Notes under the pieces: model-generated | Database searches by the model: none | What the model was told of the DNA's origin: nothing | Seen by the model: only the letters and a program-made list of their open reading frames with translations | Position numbers and translations under genes: made by a program | Shown here: one piece after another, positions 1 through 7,440 of the stretch | How positions within the stretch are numbered: the stretch's first letter is position 1 | How the letters are laid out: every line of letters begins with the position of its first letter | Assembly: GCA_900772495.1 (NCBI GenBank) | Contig: CAAHEJ010000104.1 | Coordinates: 1-12,876, forward strand | Source: an uncultured Campylobacter sp. | GTDB taxonomy: Bacteria > Campylobacterota > Campylobacteria > Campylobacterales > Campylobacteraceae | Direction of reading: 5' to 3' | Length of the DNA: 12,876 nucleotides

Positions 1-2190
1 ATTCAAATCATAAAAAACAGCCTCGCATTCTTGCCCTAAAAGAGCTTGATAAAAGGCAAGTTGATAGGAATTTGCAGGAATTTTTCCTGTTTTATAGTCT
101 ATAATATAAAGCTCATCAGCCCTTTCATCAACCCTATCTATAAAGCCTTTCAGCAAAATTTGCTTGTCATTTACCTTGTAAGGCACATTTTCAAAGCCTT
201 TTTCGCAAAATTTCACCTTAAAGCCTTGCGAAAAATGCGCCTTTTCAAGCTCGGCAATCTCTTTAAAACGCAGTTTAAAAAGGGCTTTGTCAAGCCTTGA
301 AAGTTTTGAGTTGTCAAGTAAAATTTTAAATTTTTCATACTCAAAGCTTGAATTTTCCTTGCTAAAATACTCTTGCAAAAGCTCGTGCAAGCTCAAACCA
401 AGCTCTTTTGCCTCATTTTCCTCAAAAAGCTCTCTTGCGGGCTTTATCTGCTTGATATACTCGTAAAAATATGTCCTTTTGTTTTTGATAAATTTATCCA
501 AACGGCTAAAAGAAAGGGGCTTTGCGAAAAGATTATAATCCAAAATCGGCGCGCTTAAAGGCTTTAAATCAATCTCATTTGGCGTATAATCAAGCCGCAA
601 CGCCCTTTGATACGCCTTTTGGCTAAATTCCACATCTTCTTCATAAAAAAGCCCAAGTTCTTGCAAAAAGCGGCTTTTTGAGCTTTGCTCATTTTCCACA
701 AAACTTATCGCCACTTCTTTGGCGCCTTTAATCAAGCGTTCATAATAAAATCTTTGCAAATTCTCGCTCATTTCATAAGAAAAAAGCCCAGCCTTTGCGC
801 GCACTTCGTTGTTTAAAAAAAGCTCATTGACGCTTCTTTTGGGGATAAACTCATCGTTAAAATCCACAACAATAACGCCCTTGCAATTTAAAGCCCTGCT
901 TTCTAAAAGCCCCATCACACGCACCGCGCCCCCGCTAACATCGCTTTGAGTAATACCTTGCAAGCGGATAAAAAAGAGTTCTAAAAGCTCTTTAAGCGTG
1001 AGAGAGTGGGCGTTTAAAAGGGCTTTGATAAACAAAAGTTCATCGCTTACTTGATTAAAAAGCTCCACGCTTTCATTTTCAAGCAAGGGGTTTATGAAAA
1101 GCGCAAAGCTGTCAAAATCTATCTTTTGATGAAAAGCCTTGAAAAAGGTGCTGAAATTTGAGATTTCAAGGCATTTAAGCGTGGCGTTTTGTAAGTCTAA
1201 ATGCTCGCTTTTTTGCAAATAATCCTCCCTTTCATCAAAGCTGAAATTTTCTTGCCTTGCCGCTTCATACAAGGCTTTTAGCTTGTGGTAAAAAAGGCTC
1301 TCATTTATGGGCGTGCCGCTTGCAAAATTAAGCATTTTGTTTTCATCATAAATTTTAAGCAAGGTGCAAAAGCTCTCATCAGGTGTTATCACGGCTATAT
1401 CTTTGGGGTTTAGTCCAGCCCTTATGAAGCGCGAAATGCTTTCAAACACAAAGGCAGCTTGCAGGCTTCTTTGCTCGAATTTCTTTACCCTTATCTTTTG
1501 CGGGGCAAAATCAAGCTTTTTTTCGCTCAAAATGGCGTGTTTGTTTAAATTTAGCTCGTAAAAATGCCCATTTTTTAGGGGCAAGTCCTTGCAAAAGGAT
1601 TTAAGATGAGTAAGGTTAAATTTGCTTGTGTAAAAACTCAAATTCACACGCAAAAATTCACAACACCCTTGCAAAACACCCATTTCAAAGGCATTTAAAA
1701 AGCCTTGCAAATCAAAAACAAGCTCATCAAAGGCGTTTAAAAATTCAACATTTAGCTCATAATCCTTGCAAAGTGCTATATTGTCGCACAAATTCGCCTC
1801 TTTTAAAGCCAAAAGATAGTTTTTTAAAAGCTCATCTAAAATCTGCAAATGCTCATCATACTGCGCGTAATAATCATTTGCCCTTAAATCCGCCACGCTT
1901 TTGTTCGCTAGGGCGAGTTCTTTGAAAAAAGAAAAAAGGTATTCGTTGTTTTTCAAAAAGGCAAAGAATTCTTGCGGGATAAAGAGTTTGTGGGTGTTTT
2001 TGGTGCGCTCACAAGCCTTTTTCATCAGCATCAAACGCTCATATTCGCTGGCTTTTAGCCTGTGGCTGTAAATGATAATGTCAAAAAATTCAGCCACGCT
2101 TATGGCTTTGTCAAGTAAGGCGTTTTGAGTGAGTTTGCTCTCATAAAACTCACGCACTTTTCTTGTGGTGGCAAAGACAAAAAGTTTCAT
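1..2190 (-). CDS. addB: AddB-type subunit of the AddAB helicase-nuclease (3' end beyond the left edge)
   Basis: I translated this frame by hand from the ATG at 2190 down to base 1: 730 codons with no stop. AddB works with AddA to resect double-strand DNA ends for RecA loading. The C-terminal part has a PD-(D/E)XK nuclease domain of RecB/AddB type: His602 in a LSLHELLQEY context, Asp685 in GFIDRVDE, then Asp698 and Lys700 in IIDYKTGK, followed by a Gln/Tyr motif (YQLAFYQALL). A RecB/AddB-family segment lies near residues 420-460 (VMGLLESRAL, then VVDFNDEFIPKR). No Walker A motif is visible, as expected for the non-motor subunit. The ATG directly follows the stop of the fixH-like gene (TAAATG), with no clear Shine-Dalgarno, so it is probably translationally coupled. 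The last few dozen codons should lie outside the window. Synteny with C. jejuni Cj1482c is from memory; addA would be expected next. Confidence 0.9.
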   Translation of the reverse strand, partial: MKLFVFATTRKVREFYESKLTQNALLDKAISVAEFFDIIIYSHRLKASEYERLMLMKKACERTKNTHKLFIPQEFFAFLKNNEYLFSFFKELALANKSVADLRANDYYAQYDEHLQILDELLKNYLLALKEANLCDNIALCKDYELNVEFLNAFDELVFDLQGFLNAFEMGVLQGCCEFLRVNLSFYTSKFNLTHLKSFCKDLPLKNGHFYELNLNKHAILSEKKLDFAPQKIRVKKFEQRSLQAAFVFESISRFIRAGLNPKDIAVITPDESFCTLLKIYDENKMLNFASGTPINESLFYHKLKALYEAARQENFSFDEREDYLQKSEHLDLQNATLKCLEISNFSTFFKAFHQKIDFDSFALFINPLLENESVELFNQVSDELLFIKALLNAHSLTLKELLELFFIRLQGITQSDVSGGAVRVMGLLESRALNCKGVIVVDFNDEFIPKRSVNELFLNNEVRAKAGLFSYEMSENLQRFYYERLIKGAKEVAISFVENEQSSKSRFLQELGLFYEEDVEFSQKAYQRALRLDYTPNEIDLKPLSAPILDYNLFAKPLSFSRLDKFIKNKRTYFYEYIKQIKPARELFEENEAKELGLSLHELLQEYFSKENSSFEYEKFKILLDNSKLSRLDKALFKLRFKEIAELEKAHFSQGFKVKFCEKGFENVPYKVNDKQILLKGFIDRVDERADELYIIDYKTGKIPANSYQLAFYQALLGQECEAVFYDLN

Positions 2191-2979
2191 TTAAGGGACT
2201 ACTACAAGGTTAAATTCATAAAAGCCCGTGCTGTTTTCATCTTTGTCAAGTTTGAGTTTGAGCTGCCAACGCCCCTTTGCTAGATTTGGTAAATTTGCCG
2301 TGAAAATGTAGGCGTTGGAGTGCTTTTTTAGCCCCGTGCTGAGTTTGCCGAATTTATCCTTAAAAGGCTTGTTAGCAAGCTTAAATTCACTTGTTTGTAG
2401 CCACTCATCTTGCTTTTTTGTGTGTGGGCGGGTAAGCAGCAAAGTAGCGTTTATATCACTTGCATTCTTGCTTAAATCATTCCTTTCAGCCACGCGAAAG
2501 GTTAGCACTTGGGCGGGTTTTACCTCATAGAATTCGCGCTTTTTTTTGTCAAATTGCGGTTTTAAATTCAAATGCACTTCGTAGTTTTTTTTGAAATTTT
2601 CATCTTTTTGCTGAATTTCATTGAAATTATAATCCACCTCTTGATATTTCCCCAAAAAGCTATCGTCCTCATACACAGGATAGTTGCTTGCGTAAATTAT
2701 CGTAGCGATACAAGCACCAACTATGGCAAAAAGTGAGAGCAAAATGCCGTAGGGCCAGAATGTCTTTTTGTTTGTGGGCGGGTTTTTGCTTGAAATTTGA
2801 GCTGAATTTTGCTTTGAATTTGACTTTGAGTTGAGCGAATTTTCATTTGAATTTTGTGTCAAATTTTTTGCTGATTTTTGTGCGTTTTTTTTGGATTTAT
2901 CTTTTGAATTTGTGCTTAAATTTAAGGCGTTTTTATCTAAATTTTTCGCCTTTTTTTTTGATTTTTTATCAGCGTTCAT
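2191..2979 (-). CDS. fixH: FixH/CcoH-like cbb3 oxidase assembly protein with a Lys/Asn/Ser-rich N-terminal extension
   Basis: FixH/CcoH proteins are single-span membrane proteins that help assemble or stabilise cbb3 oxidase. From the ATG at 2979 the product is 262 residues. One transmembrane helix (about 74-98) starts at FWPYGILLSLF and is followed by NYPVYEDDSFLGKYQEVDYN, which resembles the FixH family, and a periplasmic domain of about 160 residues. Residues 1-73 are very low in complexity (Lys, Asn, Ser, Gln) and are not expected for FixH. The start at 2979 is preferred over an in-frame ATG at 3009 because it has AAGGA ten bases upstream, whereas 3009 has no Shine-Dalgarno. It overlaps the upstream gene by 11 nt and abuts addB. 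An A9 run lies a few codons after the start. The position behind ccoNOQP supports an oxidase role. Family assignment is by eye. Confidence 0.75.
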   Translation of the reverse strand: MNADKKSKKKAKNLDKNALNLSTNSKDKSKKNAQKSAKNLTQNSNENSLNSKSNSKQNSAQISSKNPPTNKKTFWPYGILLSLFAIVGACIATIIYASNYPVYEDDSFLGKYQEVDYNFNEIQQKDENFKKNYEVHLNLKPQFDKKKREFYEVKPAQVLTFRVAERNDLSKNASDINATLLLTRPHTKKQDEWLQTSEFKLANKPFKDKFGKLSTGLKKHSNAYIFTANLPNLAKGRWQLKLKLDKDENSTGFYEFNLVVVP

Positions 2980-3649
2980 TGCGTGTTTTCCTTGATTTTT
3001 TAGAGACATAATAAAGCACGGCGATAAAGATAATGCCGTAAAACAAAATCCTAAAAACGCTCATCGTTTGGCGGTTTGCGTTGCCTATGCTTGTGTTTAA
3101 ATTTATCTTTGCGTGCTTTGCGAGTGTGTCGGCAAAGTCCGCATAGCCGTTAAAAAGTGCGGCGGCGTAGCTTGGGTTTTTTTGCCCCAAAAGCGGATAC
3201 ACCGAGCTTTCAAGCACCTTTTCGCTCACTTGCGTGGCTTCTTCATTGCTTTGCCAAATGCCCTTTGATTGCACCTTGACTTTTTTGTCAAGCAAGGACA
3301 TCACAAACAAAAGATAAGGCGTTTCAAGCCCTTGTTGTAGGCTTTCTAGCTCGTTTAAGCCTGCTATGCTTACTGCCAAAGCCAAAGTAATGTTGCTTTC
3401 TTTTTTCAGCTCAGCGCCGATTTCGTTGAGCTTTGCAACGGCTTCTTCTTTTAAAATGTTGTCATTAACAAGCACGAATTTTTGATTAAATTTACCCAAA
3501 TTCATCTCATTTTGACTTGAATTTATGTCTTGTGAATTGAAGGCGTTTGAATTTGCGCCTTTTTCACTCGCGCCAAAAGCCACGCTCAAATTTGCAACCA
3601 AAAAAAACAAGGCGGCTAAAAAACCGCCTTGAAACGCTCTTTTTACCAT
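2969..3649 (-). CDS. Secreted, C-terminally anchored protein, possibly TPM-domain-like
   Basis: The 226-residue product starts with a clear signal peptide (MVKRAFQGGFLAALFFLVAN, likely cleavage after AFGA near residue 27). An Asn/Ser-rich spacer follows (28-55), then a soluble domain (about 56-185) with FVLVNDNILKEEAVAKL, alternating helices and hydrophobic strands, and a final transmembrane helix (about 197-214) with a basic tail. This layout and the VNDN...L start resemble TPM-type periplasmic domains, but the match is weak. The ORF is open upstream to 3802. I chose 3649 because it gives a proper signal peptide and lies two bases after the stop of the 33-residue ORF (TGAGTATG), suggesting reinitiation; no strong Shine-Dalgarno is seen. 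Codons 7-17 form a terminator-like hairpin. By synteny it matches the C. jejuni Cj1484c position (from memory). A role in oxidase biogenesis is inference only. Confidence 0.75.
   Translation of the reverse strand: MVKRAFQGGFLAALFFLVANLSVAFGASEKGANSNAFNSQDINSSQNEMNLGKFNQKFVLVNDNILKEEAVAKLNEIGAELKKESNITLALAVSIAGLNELESLQQGLETPYLLFVMSLLDKKVKVQSKGIWQSNEEATQVSEKVLESSVYPLLGQKNPSYAAALFNGYADFADTLAKHAKINLNTSIGNANRQTMSVFRILFYGIIFIAVLYYVSKKSRKTRNER
3600..3631 (-). terminator. Intrinsic-terminator-like hairpin inside a coding sequence
   Basis: On the minus strand CAAGGCGG (3631-3624) pairs perfectly with CCGCCTTG (3615-3608) across an 8-nt loop, followed at once by eight T residues (3607-3600). This is the form of a Rho-independent terminator in the direction of the operon. 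It lies in the signal-peptide codons of the TPM-like gene, so ribosomes translating that gene would be expected to melt it. The structure is read directly; its function is inferred. Gly/Ala/Leu/Phe codons of a signal peptide could produce it by chance. Confidence 0.5.
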
Positions 3650-3651
3650 AC

Positions 3652-3753
3652 TCAGCCGATAAAAAGATGATTTGGAGTTAGCACAGACCACGCTGTAACA
3701 AGCGCAGAAAGCACTAAACCGATGATGATAAGGTATTCTAGGACTTTGTTCAT
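3652..3753 (-). CDS. 33-residue single-span membrane peptide in the cco operon
   Basis: This short ORF (ATG at 3753, TGA ending at 3652) encodes MNKVLEYLIIIGLVLSAL, then a short Trp-containing stretch and TPNHLFIG: one hydrophobic helix with a short polar end. The start overlaps the DUF4006 stop by four bases (ATGA), and AAAAGGA lies about eight bases upstream. Its stop is two bases before the start of the TPM-like gene. This exact packing between two genes, with a good ribosome binding site, argues that it is real. Small single-helix subunits are common around cbb3 oxidases, so an accessory or assembly role is reasonable, but I recognise no named family. From memory the position corresponds to C. 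jejuni Cj1485c. Confidence 0.75.
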   Translation of the reverse strand: MNKVLEYLIIIGLVLSALVTAWSVLTPNHLFIG

Positions 3754-3977
3754 TGAGCATCCTTTTCGTTGATGATGATATGTTTAGCGCGTTTTGAGCC
3801 AAATTCCTTCACCGTTTGTGCCTTGTCAAAGCTATAAGGCTTTTGCATAACGCTTTGCTGTGCGCTTATGCCCCAGCAAGTAAGCCCCGCAAGGATAGAA
3901 AGCAAAAGCACAGTGGCGATAAGCATACCTGTTACGCCATTTAGGGCGAAAACGCCTCTGTTAGTATTTTCTTCCAT
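3750..3977 (-). CDS. DUF4006 family small membrane protein
   Basis: The 75-residue product has the N-terminus MEENTNRGVFALNGVTGMLI, one transmembrane helix (about 16-36) containing a Cys-Trp pair, and a basic/polar tail. This pattern (NTNRxVFxLNGVTGML) is the DUF4006 family found next to ccoP in Campylobacter and relatives; recognition is from memory. Its biochemical function is unknown; its location points to the cbb3 oxidase. The ATG at 3977 overlaps the ccoP stop by one base (TGATG) and is preceded by AAGGGGG. A GTG three bases earlier is possible but less likely. Its stop overlaps the start of the next ORF (ATGA). Confidence 0.85.
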   Translation of the reverse strand: MEENTNRGVFALNGVTGMLIATVLLLSILAGLTCWGISAQQSVMQKPYSFDKAQTVKEFGSKRAKHIIINEKDAQ

Positions 3978-4864
3978 CACTGCCCCCTTGTAAGAGAATT
4001 CACATACTCGCTGACGGCTTCTTTTTGAATGTCGTTGAGTAGGTTTTCGTCAAATTTTGGCATAGAGCCGATAAAGCCATCTTTGCCACGATTTAAAATG
4101 TCTATGGTAAAGGCGGCTGAACCATACTTCGTTAAGTCCCCAGCCATAGGCTCGCTACCATCGACACGGCTTGTGCCATCAAGCTGATGACAAGCCACGC
4201 AGTAGTCTTGATAAACAAGCTCGCCATAGCTTGCTAAGTCGGGGTTTTTCGTCTTTTTAAGAGCCGAAAGCCGCTCAGCCACATAAGCCACCACAGCGTT
4301 AATGTCCTCTTCGCTCGTCAAGCCCAAATCAGCCGCCTTGCTCATCACTTGCAAAGTCGAATTGCCTTGTGTGCCGTTGATGACGACATCTTTGATAGCT
4401 TCTTCTGTTCCCCAAAAGCCACTTAAATTCTGCGCTTTGCCATTGATGCCATCGCCTGTGATGCCGTGGCAAGGGGCGCATTGCACTAAGAATAAATTTT
4501 GCCCCATAGCGATTTTATCCTCTTGGGACATATCTTTGAATTTTTGCTTGAATTTGGTGTTGTGCGTGGCTACTTCTTTGTTATACTCGCCTACTTGTGA
4601 GTATGAATTTAAAGGATAGCCCAGCAAGAAATACCAAAGCATCCACACTATGGTGAGAAAAAATATCACCAGCCAGCCCAAAGGCACAGGGTTTTTATAT
4701 TCACCTATGCCGTCCCAATTATGCTCGGCAAGCTCTGCCGTGCCTCTTTTCTCTTTCATTTGCGCAAACATTCGTGCTACCACGATGAGAGTAACCAAAA
4801 TAATAGCCGCTGCGCCAATTAAAGATAACAAATTCACATTATCTTGTAAATTTAGCCATTCCAT
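3977..4864 (-). CDS. ccoP: Cytochrome c oxidase, cbb3-type, subunit III (diheme)
   Basis: CcoP passes electrons from periplasmic cytochrome c to CcoO and the catalytic subunit. The 295-residue product has two N-terminal transmembrane helices (about 12-31 and 62-82) with the linker EHNWDGIGEYKNPVPLGW that is typical of CcoP. Two class I cytochrome c domains follow: the heme sites are CAPCH (129-133) and CVACH (222-226), with likely distal Met ligands at 174 (QVMSKAADLG) and 268 (GSMPKF). The length is close to that of other epsilonproteobacterial CcoP proteins. The start overlaps the ccoQ stop by one base (TAATG), and the stop overlaps the DUF4006 start. All key residues are present. Confidence 0.97.
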   Translation of the reverse strand: MEWLNLQDNVNLLSLIGAAAIILVTLIVVARMFAQMKEKRGTAELAEHNWDGIGEYKNPVPLGWLVIFFLTIVWMLWYFLLGYPLNSYSQVGEYNKEVATHNTKFKQKFKDMSQEDKIAMGQNLFLVQCAPCHGITGDGINGKAQNLSGFWGTEEAIKDVVINGTQGNSTLQVMSKAADLGLTSEEDINAVVAYVAERLSALKKTKNPDLASYGELVYQDYCVACHQLDGTSRVDGSEPMAGDLTKYGSAAFTIDILNRGKDGFIGSMPKFDENLLNDIQKEAVSEYVNSLTRGQ

Positions 4865-5082
4865 TAACGACTCCTTTGTTCTAAAACTTTGTCATCGATT
4901 TCATCGTCAAGGGCGAGATTAGCATACTTTTCATAATCCCGTCTGCCCTTTTTCTCGCTCCTGTAAAGATGAAACCAATACGCATACAAAACCACCACCA
5001 TAAAAGCCACAAGCGCAAAAAAGCCATAGCCTTGAAAGGCTTCCCATTGCTCCTTGGTGATAGAACCTAAAAACTCAAACAT
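4864..5082 (-). CDS. ccoQ: Cytochrome c oxidase, cbb3-type, subunit IV (CcoQ)
   Basis: CcoQ is the small non-heme subunit that stabilises the core complex. The 72-residue product has one transmembrane helix (about 17-38; YGFFALVAFMVVVLYAYWFHLY) and then a charged, acidic C-terminal tail. The Trp/His-rich helix end followed by YRSEKKGRRDYEKY is typical of CcoQ. It begins ten bases after the ccoO stop, with AAGG in the gap, and overlaps ccoP by one base. Assignment rests on sequence form plus fixed position between ccoO and ccoP. Confidence 0.93.
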   Translation of the reverse strand: MFEFLGSITKEQWEAFQGYGFFALVAFMVVVLYAYWFHLYRSEKKGRRDYEKYANLALDDEIDDKVLEQRSR

Positions 5083-5092
5083 AGCCTACGCC

Positions 5093-5758
5093 TTACTTCA
5101 AGCTGTTTAAATACGCGATTAAAGCGACTATTTCTTTAATCTCGCCGTTTTCAAAAGCAGCCTTTATCTCAGGGTCTTTCATCGCATCTACGATAGCTTG
5201 CGCCTCAGCCTTTACACTCTCTTGTGCTTCTTCAAGCGTGCCAAGCGGGGTTTGTCCCTCCACATCATAAGGCACATTAAAGACTTTTTTCACGGTCAAA
5301 GCCTCTGCATAAGCTGTAAGCACATCAGCATTTTTCTTAAACAAATGCTTATACGCTGGCATTATCGAGCTTGGAACGACTGATTTTGGGTCTAGCATAT
5401 GATTTTCGTGCCAGTCGCTAGTGCGGTAGTTACCCACACGAGCTAAATCAGGTCCTGTGCGCTTTGAACCCCACAAAAATGGGCGGTCATAAGCGAATTC
5501 GCCACTTTTTGAGTAAGCACCGTATCTGTCAGTCTCGCTTTTAAACGGACGGATAAGCTGAGAATGGCAAGCGTTACAGCTTTCGTTGATATACACCTGC
5601 CTACCCGCAAGCTGCAACACTGTGTAAGGCTTTTTGCCCTCGATAGGTCTTGCGTTATTAGCAAAGTCTGGCAACACCTCAACAACCCCAGCATAAGCGA
5701 TGACAACAAAAACCGCCACCGCAAAGAAAAATGGATTTTTTTCTAACCAAGCAAACAT
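5093..5758 (-). CDS. ccoO: Cytochrome c oxidase, cbb3-type, subunit II (monoheme)
   Basis: CcoO is the membrane-anchored monoheme cytochrome c of the cbb3 oxidase, between CcoP and CcoN in electron transfer. The 221-residue product has one N-terminal transmembrane helix (about 9-29; VVEVLPDF follows, as in the family), the heme site CNACH (61-65) in YINESCNACHSQLIRPF, and the conserved segments SKRTGPDLARVG and SSIMPAY, where Met133 is the likely axial ligand. A strong AAAGGAGGGG Shine-Dalgarno lies just upstream of the ATG at 5758, eleven bases after the ccoN stop. Confidence 0.97.
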   Translation of the reverse strand: MFAWLEKNPFFFAVAVFVVIAYAGVVEVLPDFANNARPIEGKKPYTVLQLAGRQVYINESCNACHSQLIRPFKSETDRYGAYSKSGEFAYDRPFLWGSKRTGPDLARVGNYRTSDWHENHMLDPKSVVPSSIMPAYKHLFKKNADVLTAYAEALTVKKVFNVPYDVEGQTPLGTLEEAQESVKAEAQAIVDAMKDPEIKAAFENGEIKEIVALIAYLNSLK

Positions 5759-5769
5759 TGTCCCCTCCT

Positions 5770-7239
5770 TTATGATGCCATAGGTGAAGCACTTGCAGGC
5801 TCTTTTTCAAGCACCTTGCCACCTGAGATTGACTTGCAAATGTTATATACAAACATAAAGAACCCTATGAGATAGAGTGTGCCACCGATTGCTCGTATAT
5901 AATAATAAGGTATCATCGCATCAACCGTGTCGATAAAGCTATAAAGCAAGTTACCATACTCATCAGTTGCACGCCACATCATACCTTGCGTAATGCCGGC
6001 TATCCACATAGATGCAAAATAAAGCACTATGCCCGTAGTTTGCACCCAAAATTGCGCTTCCATAAGGCTTTTGCTGTAAAGCTCTTTTTTAAACATTCGC
6101 GGAGTCATATGATATAAAGCCGCCATAGTCATAAAGCCAACCCAACCAAGTGTGCCATCGTGCACATGCCCTGGTATCCAGTCTGTAAAGTGCGCTAGGG
6201 CATTTACTGATTTGATAGAAAGGATAGGACCTTCAAGGGTTGAGAACATATAAAATGTCGAAGCTAAAATCATAAATTTGATAAGCGGACTTTCACGGAG
6301 TTGATTCCACTCGCCTTTCATTGTGAGTAAAATGTTGATAGCCGAACCCCAGCTTGGCAAGATAAGCACCACTGAGAAAATCGAACCCATAGTTTGCATC
6401 CAATCAGGCACGGTTGAGTAGATGAGATGGTGTCCGCCAGCCCACAAATACACAAACATCAAGCCCCAGAACGCAAAAAGCGAAAGTTTGTAGCTAAAAA
6501 TAGGCTGTCCGCTCTCTTTTGGCAAGAAATAATAAATTTGTGCGATGATACCCACTGTGAAAACAAACGCCACAGCGTTGTGTCCATACCACCATTGCAC
6601 CAAAGCATCATTTGTGCCTGCATACATAGAAACTGAATGCCACCAATTGCCTATACCACCGCTTACAAAGTAAGTTGGCACGGACATATTGTTGAAAAGA
6701 TAGAGCATTGCAATACCTAAAAATGTCGCTATATAATACCACACGGAGATATACAGCGTTTTTTCGCGGCGAATGCCTATGAGACCGAAAATGCTCACAC
6801 CCCAAAGCACCCAAACAAGCACCACGAGAATGTCAAGCGGCCATTCTAGCTCAGCATATTCCTTTGAGGTAGAAATGCCAGCAAAAAGCGTGATGACAGC
6901 AACCACCATCAACAGCATATACAACCAAAAGTGCAGCTTACCGATAAACATTAAAAAGCCCGATTCAGCCATACTCACTTTTAGAACTCTTTGACCTACA
7001 TAATACCAGGTCGCCCAAATTCCAGACAGCATAAAACCAAAAATCACCCCTGAGGTGTGTAAAGGTCTTAGTCTAGAAAAGGTTGCATACTCGCCTGCAA
7101 GGTAATTCAGGTCAGGGTATGCCATCTGAAAGGCTATAAGCACGCCTATAACCATACCAACGATGCCAAACAATATAGTCGCAAACATAAAGAGTTTAGC
7201 GACTGTATAGTCATAGCTTAACGCATTACTTGGGTTCAT
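5770..7239 (-). CDS. ccoN: Cytochrome c oxidase, cbb3-type, catalytic subunit I
   Basis: CcoN is the heme-copper catalytic subunit of the high-affinity terminal oxidase, reducing O2 to water and pumping protons during microaerobic growth. The 489-residue, highly hydrophobic product fits a 12-helix fold. Visible metal-binding segments are RLRPLHTSGVIF (His61, low-spin heme b), WWYGHNAVAF (His220, CuB), IYYFLPK (with the Tyr expected to crosslink in this class), AGGHHLIYST (His270-His271, CuB) and WIPGHVHDGTLGW (His358 and His360, hemes). The ATG at 7239 has AAGGAG five bases upstream and a TATAAT promoter at 7276-7271. It is the first gene of the oxidase cluster. No defect is visible. Confidence 0.98.
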   Translation of the reverse strand: MNPSNALSYDYTVAKLFMFATILFGIVGMVIGVLIAFQMAYPDLNYLAGEYATFSRLRPLHTSGVIFGFMLSGIWATWYYVGQRVLKVSMAESGFLMFIGKLHFWLYMLLMVVAVITLFAGISTSKEYAELEWPLDILVVLVWVLWGVSIFGLIGIRREKTLYISVWYYIATFLGIAMLYLFNNMSVPTYFVSGGIGNWWHSVSMYAGTNDALVQWWYGHNAVAFVFTVGIIAQIYYFLPKESGQPIFSYKLSLFAFWGLMFVYLWAGGHHLIYSTVPDWMQTMGSIFSVVLILPSWGSAINILLTMKGEWNQLRESPLIKFMILASTFYMFSTLEGPILSIKSVNALAHFTDWIPGHVHDGTLGWVGFMTMAALYHMTPRMFKKELYSKSLMEAQFWVQTTGIVLYFASMWIAGITQGMMWRATDEYGNLLYSFIDTVDAMIPYYYIRAIGGTLYLIGFFMFVYNICKSISGGKVLEKEPASASPMAS

Positions 7240-7270
7240 CGACTCTCCTTAAAAATGAATTAAACAAGGT

Positions 7271-7276
7271 ATTATA
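7271..7276 (-). promoter_or_regulatory. Probable -10 element of the ccoNOQP operon
   Basis: A perfect TATAAT is read on the minus strand (7276 to 7271) in the context ATTTTATAATACC. It would start transcription near 7264 and give a leader of about 25 nt containing the AAGGAGAG ribosome binding site (7250-7243). No TTGACA -35 box is seen, which is usual for Campylobacter sigma-70 promoters; T-tracts lie upstream. Confidence 0.7.
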
Positions 7277-7321
7277 AAATATTTTTTCTATGTTTATTCT
7301 TAAAAATGAAAAAAATTTGAG

Positions 7322-7337
7322 AAAATTTGCAAATTTT
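7322..7337. promoter_or_regulatory. Perfect 16-bp AT palindrome upstream of the ccoN promoter
   Basis: AAAATTTGCAAATTTT is identical to its reverse complement. It lies between the tRNA gene and the ccoN promoter, 45 bp upstream of the -10 hexamer. A palindrome with the same half-sites stands at nearly the same distance from the DUF507 promoter. It could be an operator or an AT-rich enhancer-like element; chance is possible in AT-rich DNA. Confidence 0.35.
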
Positions 7338-7354
7338 GCGATAGAAACATTTTT

Positions 7355-7440
7355 TGGTGCGCTTGGCGAGATTTGAACTCGCACGAGCTTACGCTCACTA
7401 CCGCCTGAAGATAGCGTGTCTGCCATTTCACCACAAGCGC
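7355..7440 (-). tRNA. tRNA-Leu (anticodon CAG)
   Basis: The 86-base minus-strand gene folds as a class II tRNA: acceptor GCGCTTG (7440-7434) pairs with CAAGCGC (7365-7359), the D-arm region is GTGAAATGGCAGAC, the anticodon stem CTATC/GGTAG holds the loop TTCAGGC (anticodon CAG, reading CUG), the long variable arm GAGC-GTAA-GCTC is typical of tRNA-Leu, and the T arm is GCGAG-TTCAAAT-CTCGC. The discriminator base is A and the CCA end is encoded (7357-7355). No clear promoter is seen in the 48 bases between it and the upstream response regulator stop, so it may be co-transcribed and released by RNase P and 3' processing. Confidence 0.97.

Noticed and set aside
1626..1925. Plus-strand 99-codon ORF
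   Set aside because: It lies antisense inside the continuous addB frame, and its composition is that of a reverse-complement shadow.
2980..3009. Start of the fixH-like gene at 3009
   Set aside because: There is no Shine-Dalgarno there, while the ATG at 2979 has AAGGA at good spacing.
3650..3802. 51-residue N-terminal extension of the TPM-like protein
   Set aside because: It overlaps the 33-residue ORF and the DUF4006 end, is not signal-like, and the Met at 3649 begins a proper signal peptide.
4302..4619. Plus-strand 105-codon ORF
   Set aside because: It is antisense to the heme-binding region of ccoP, which has all expected motifs.
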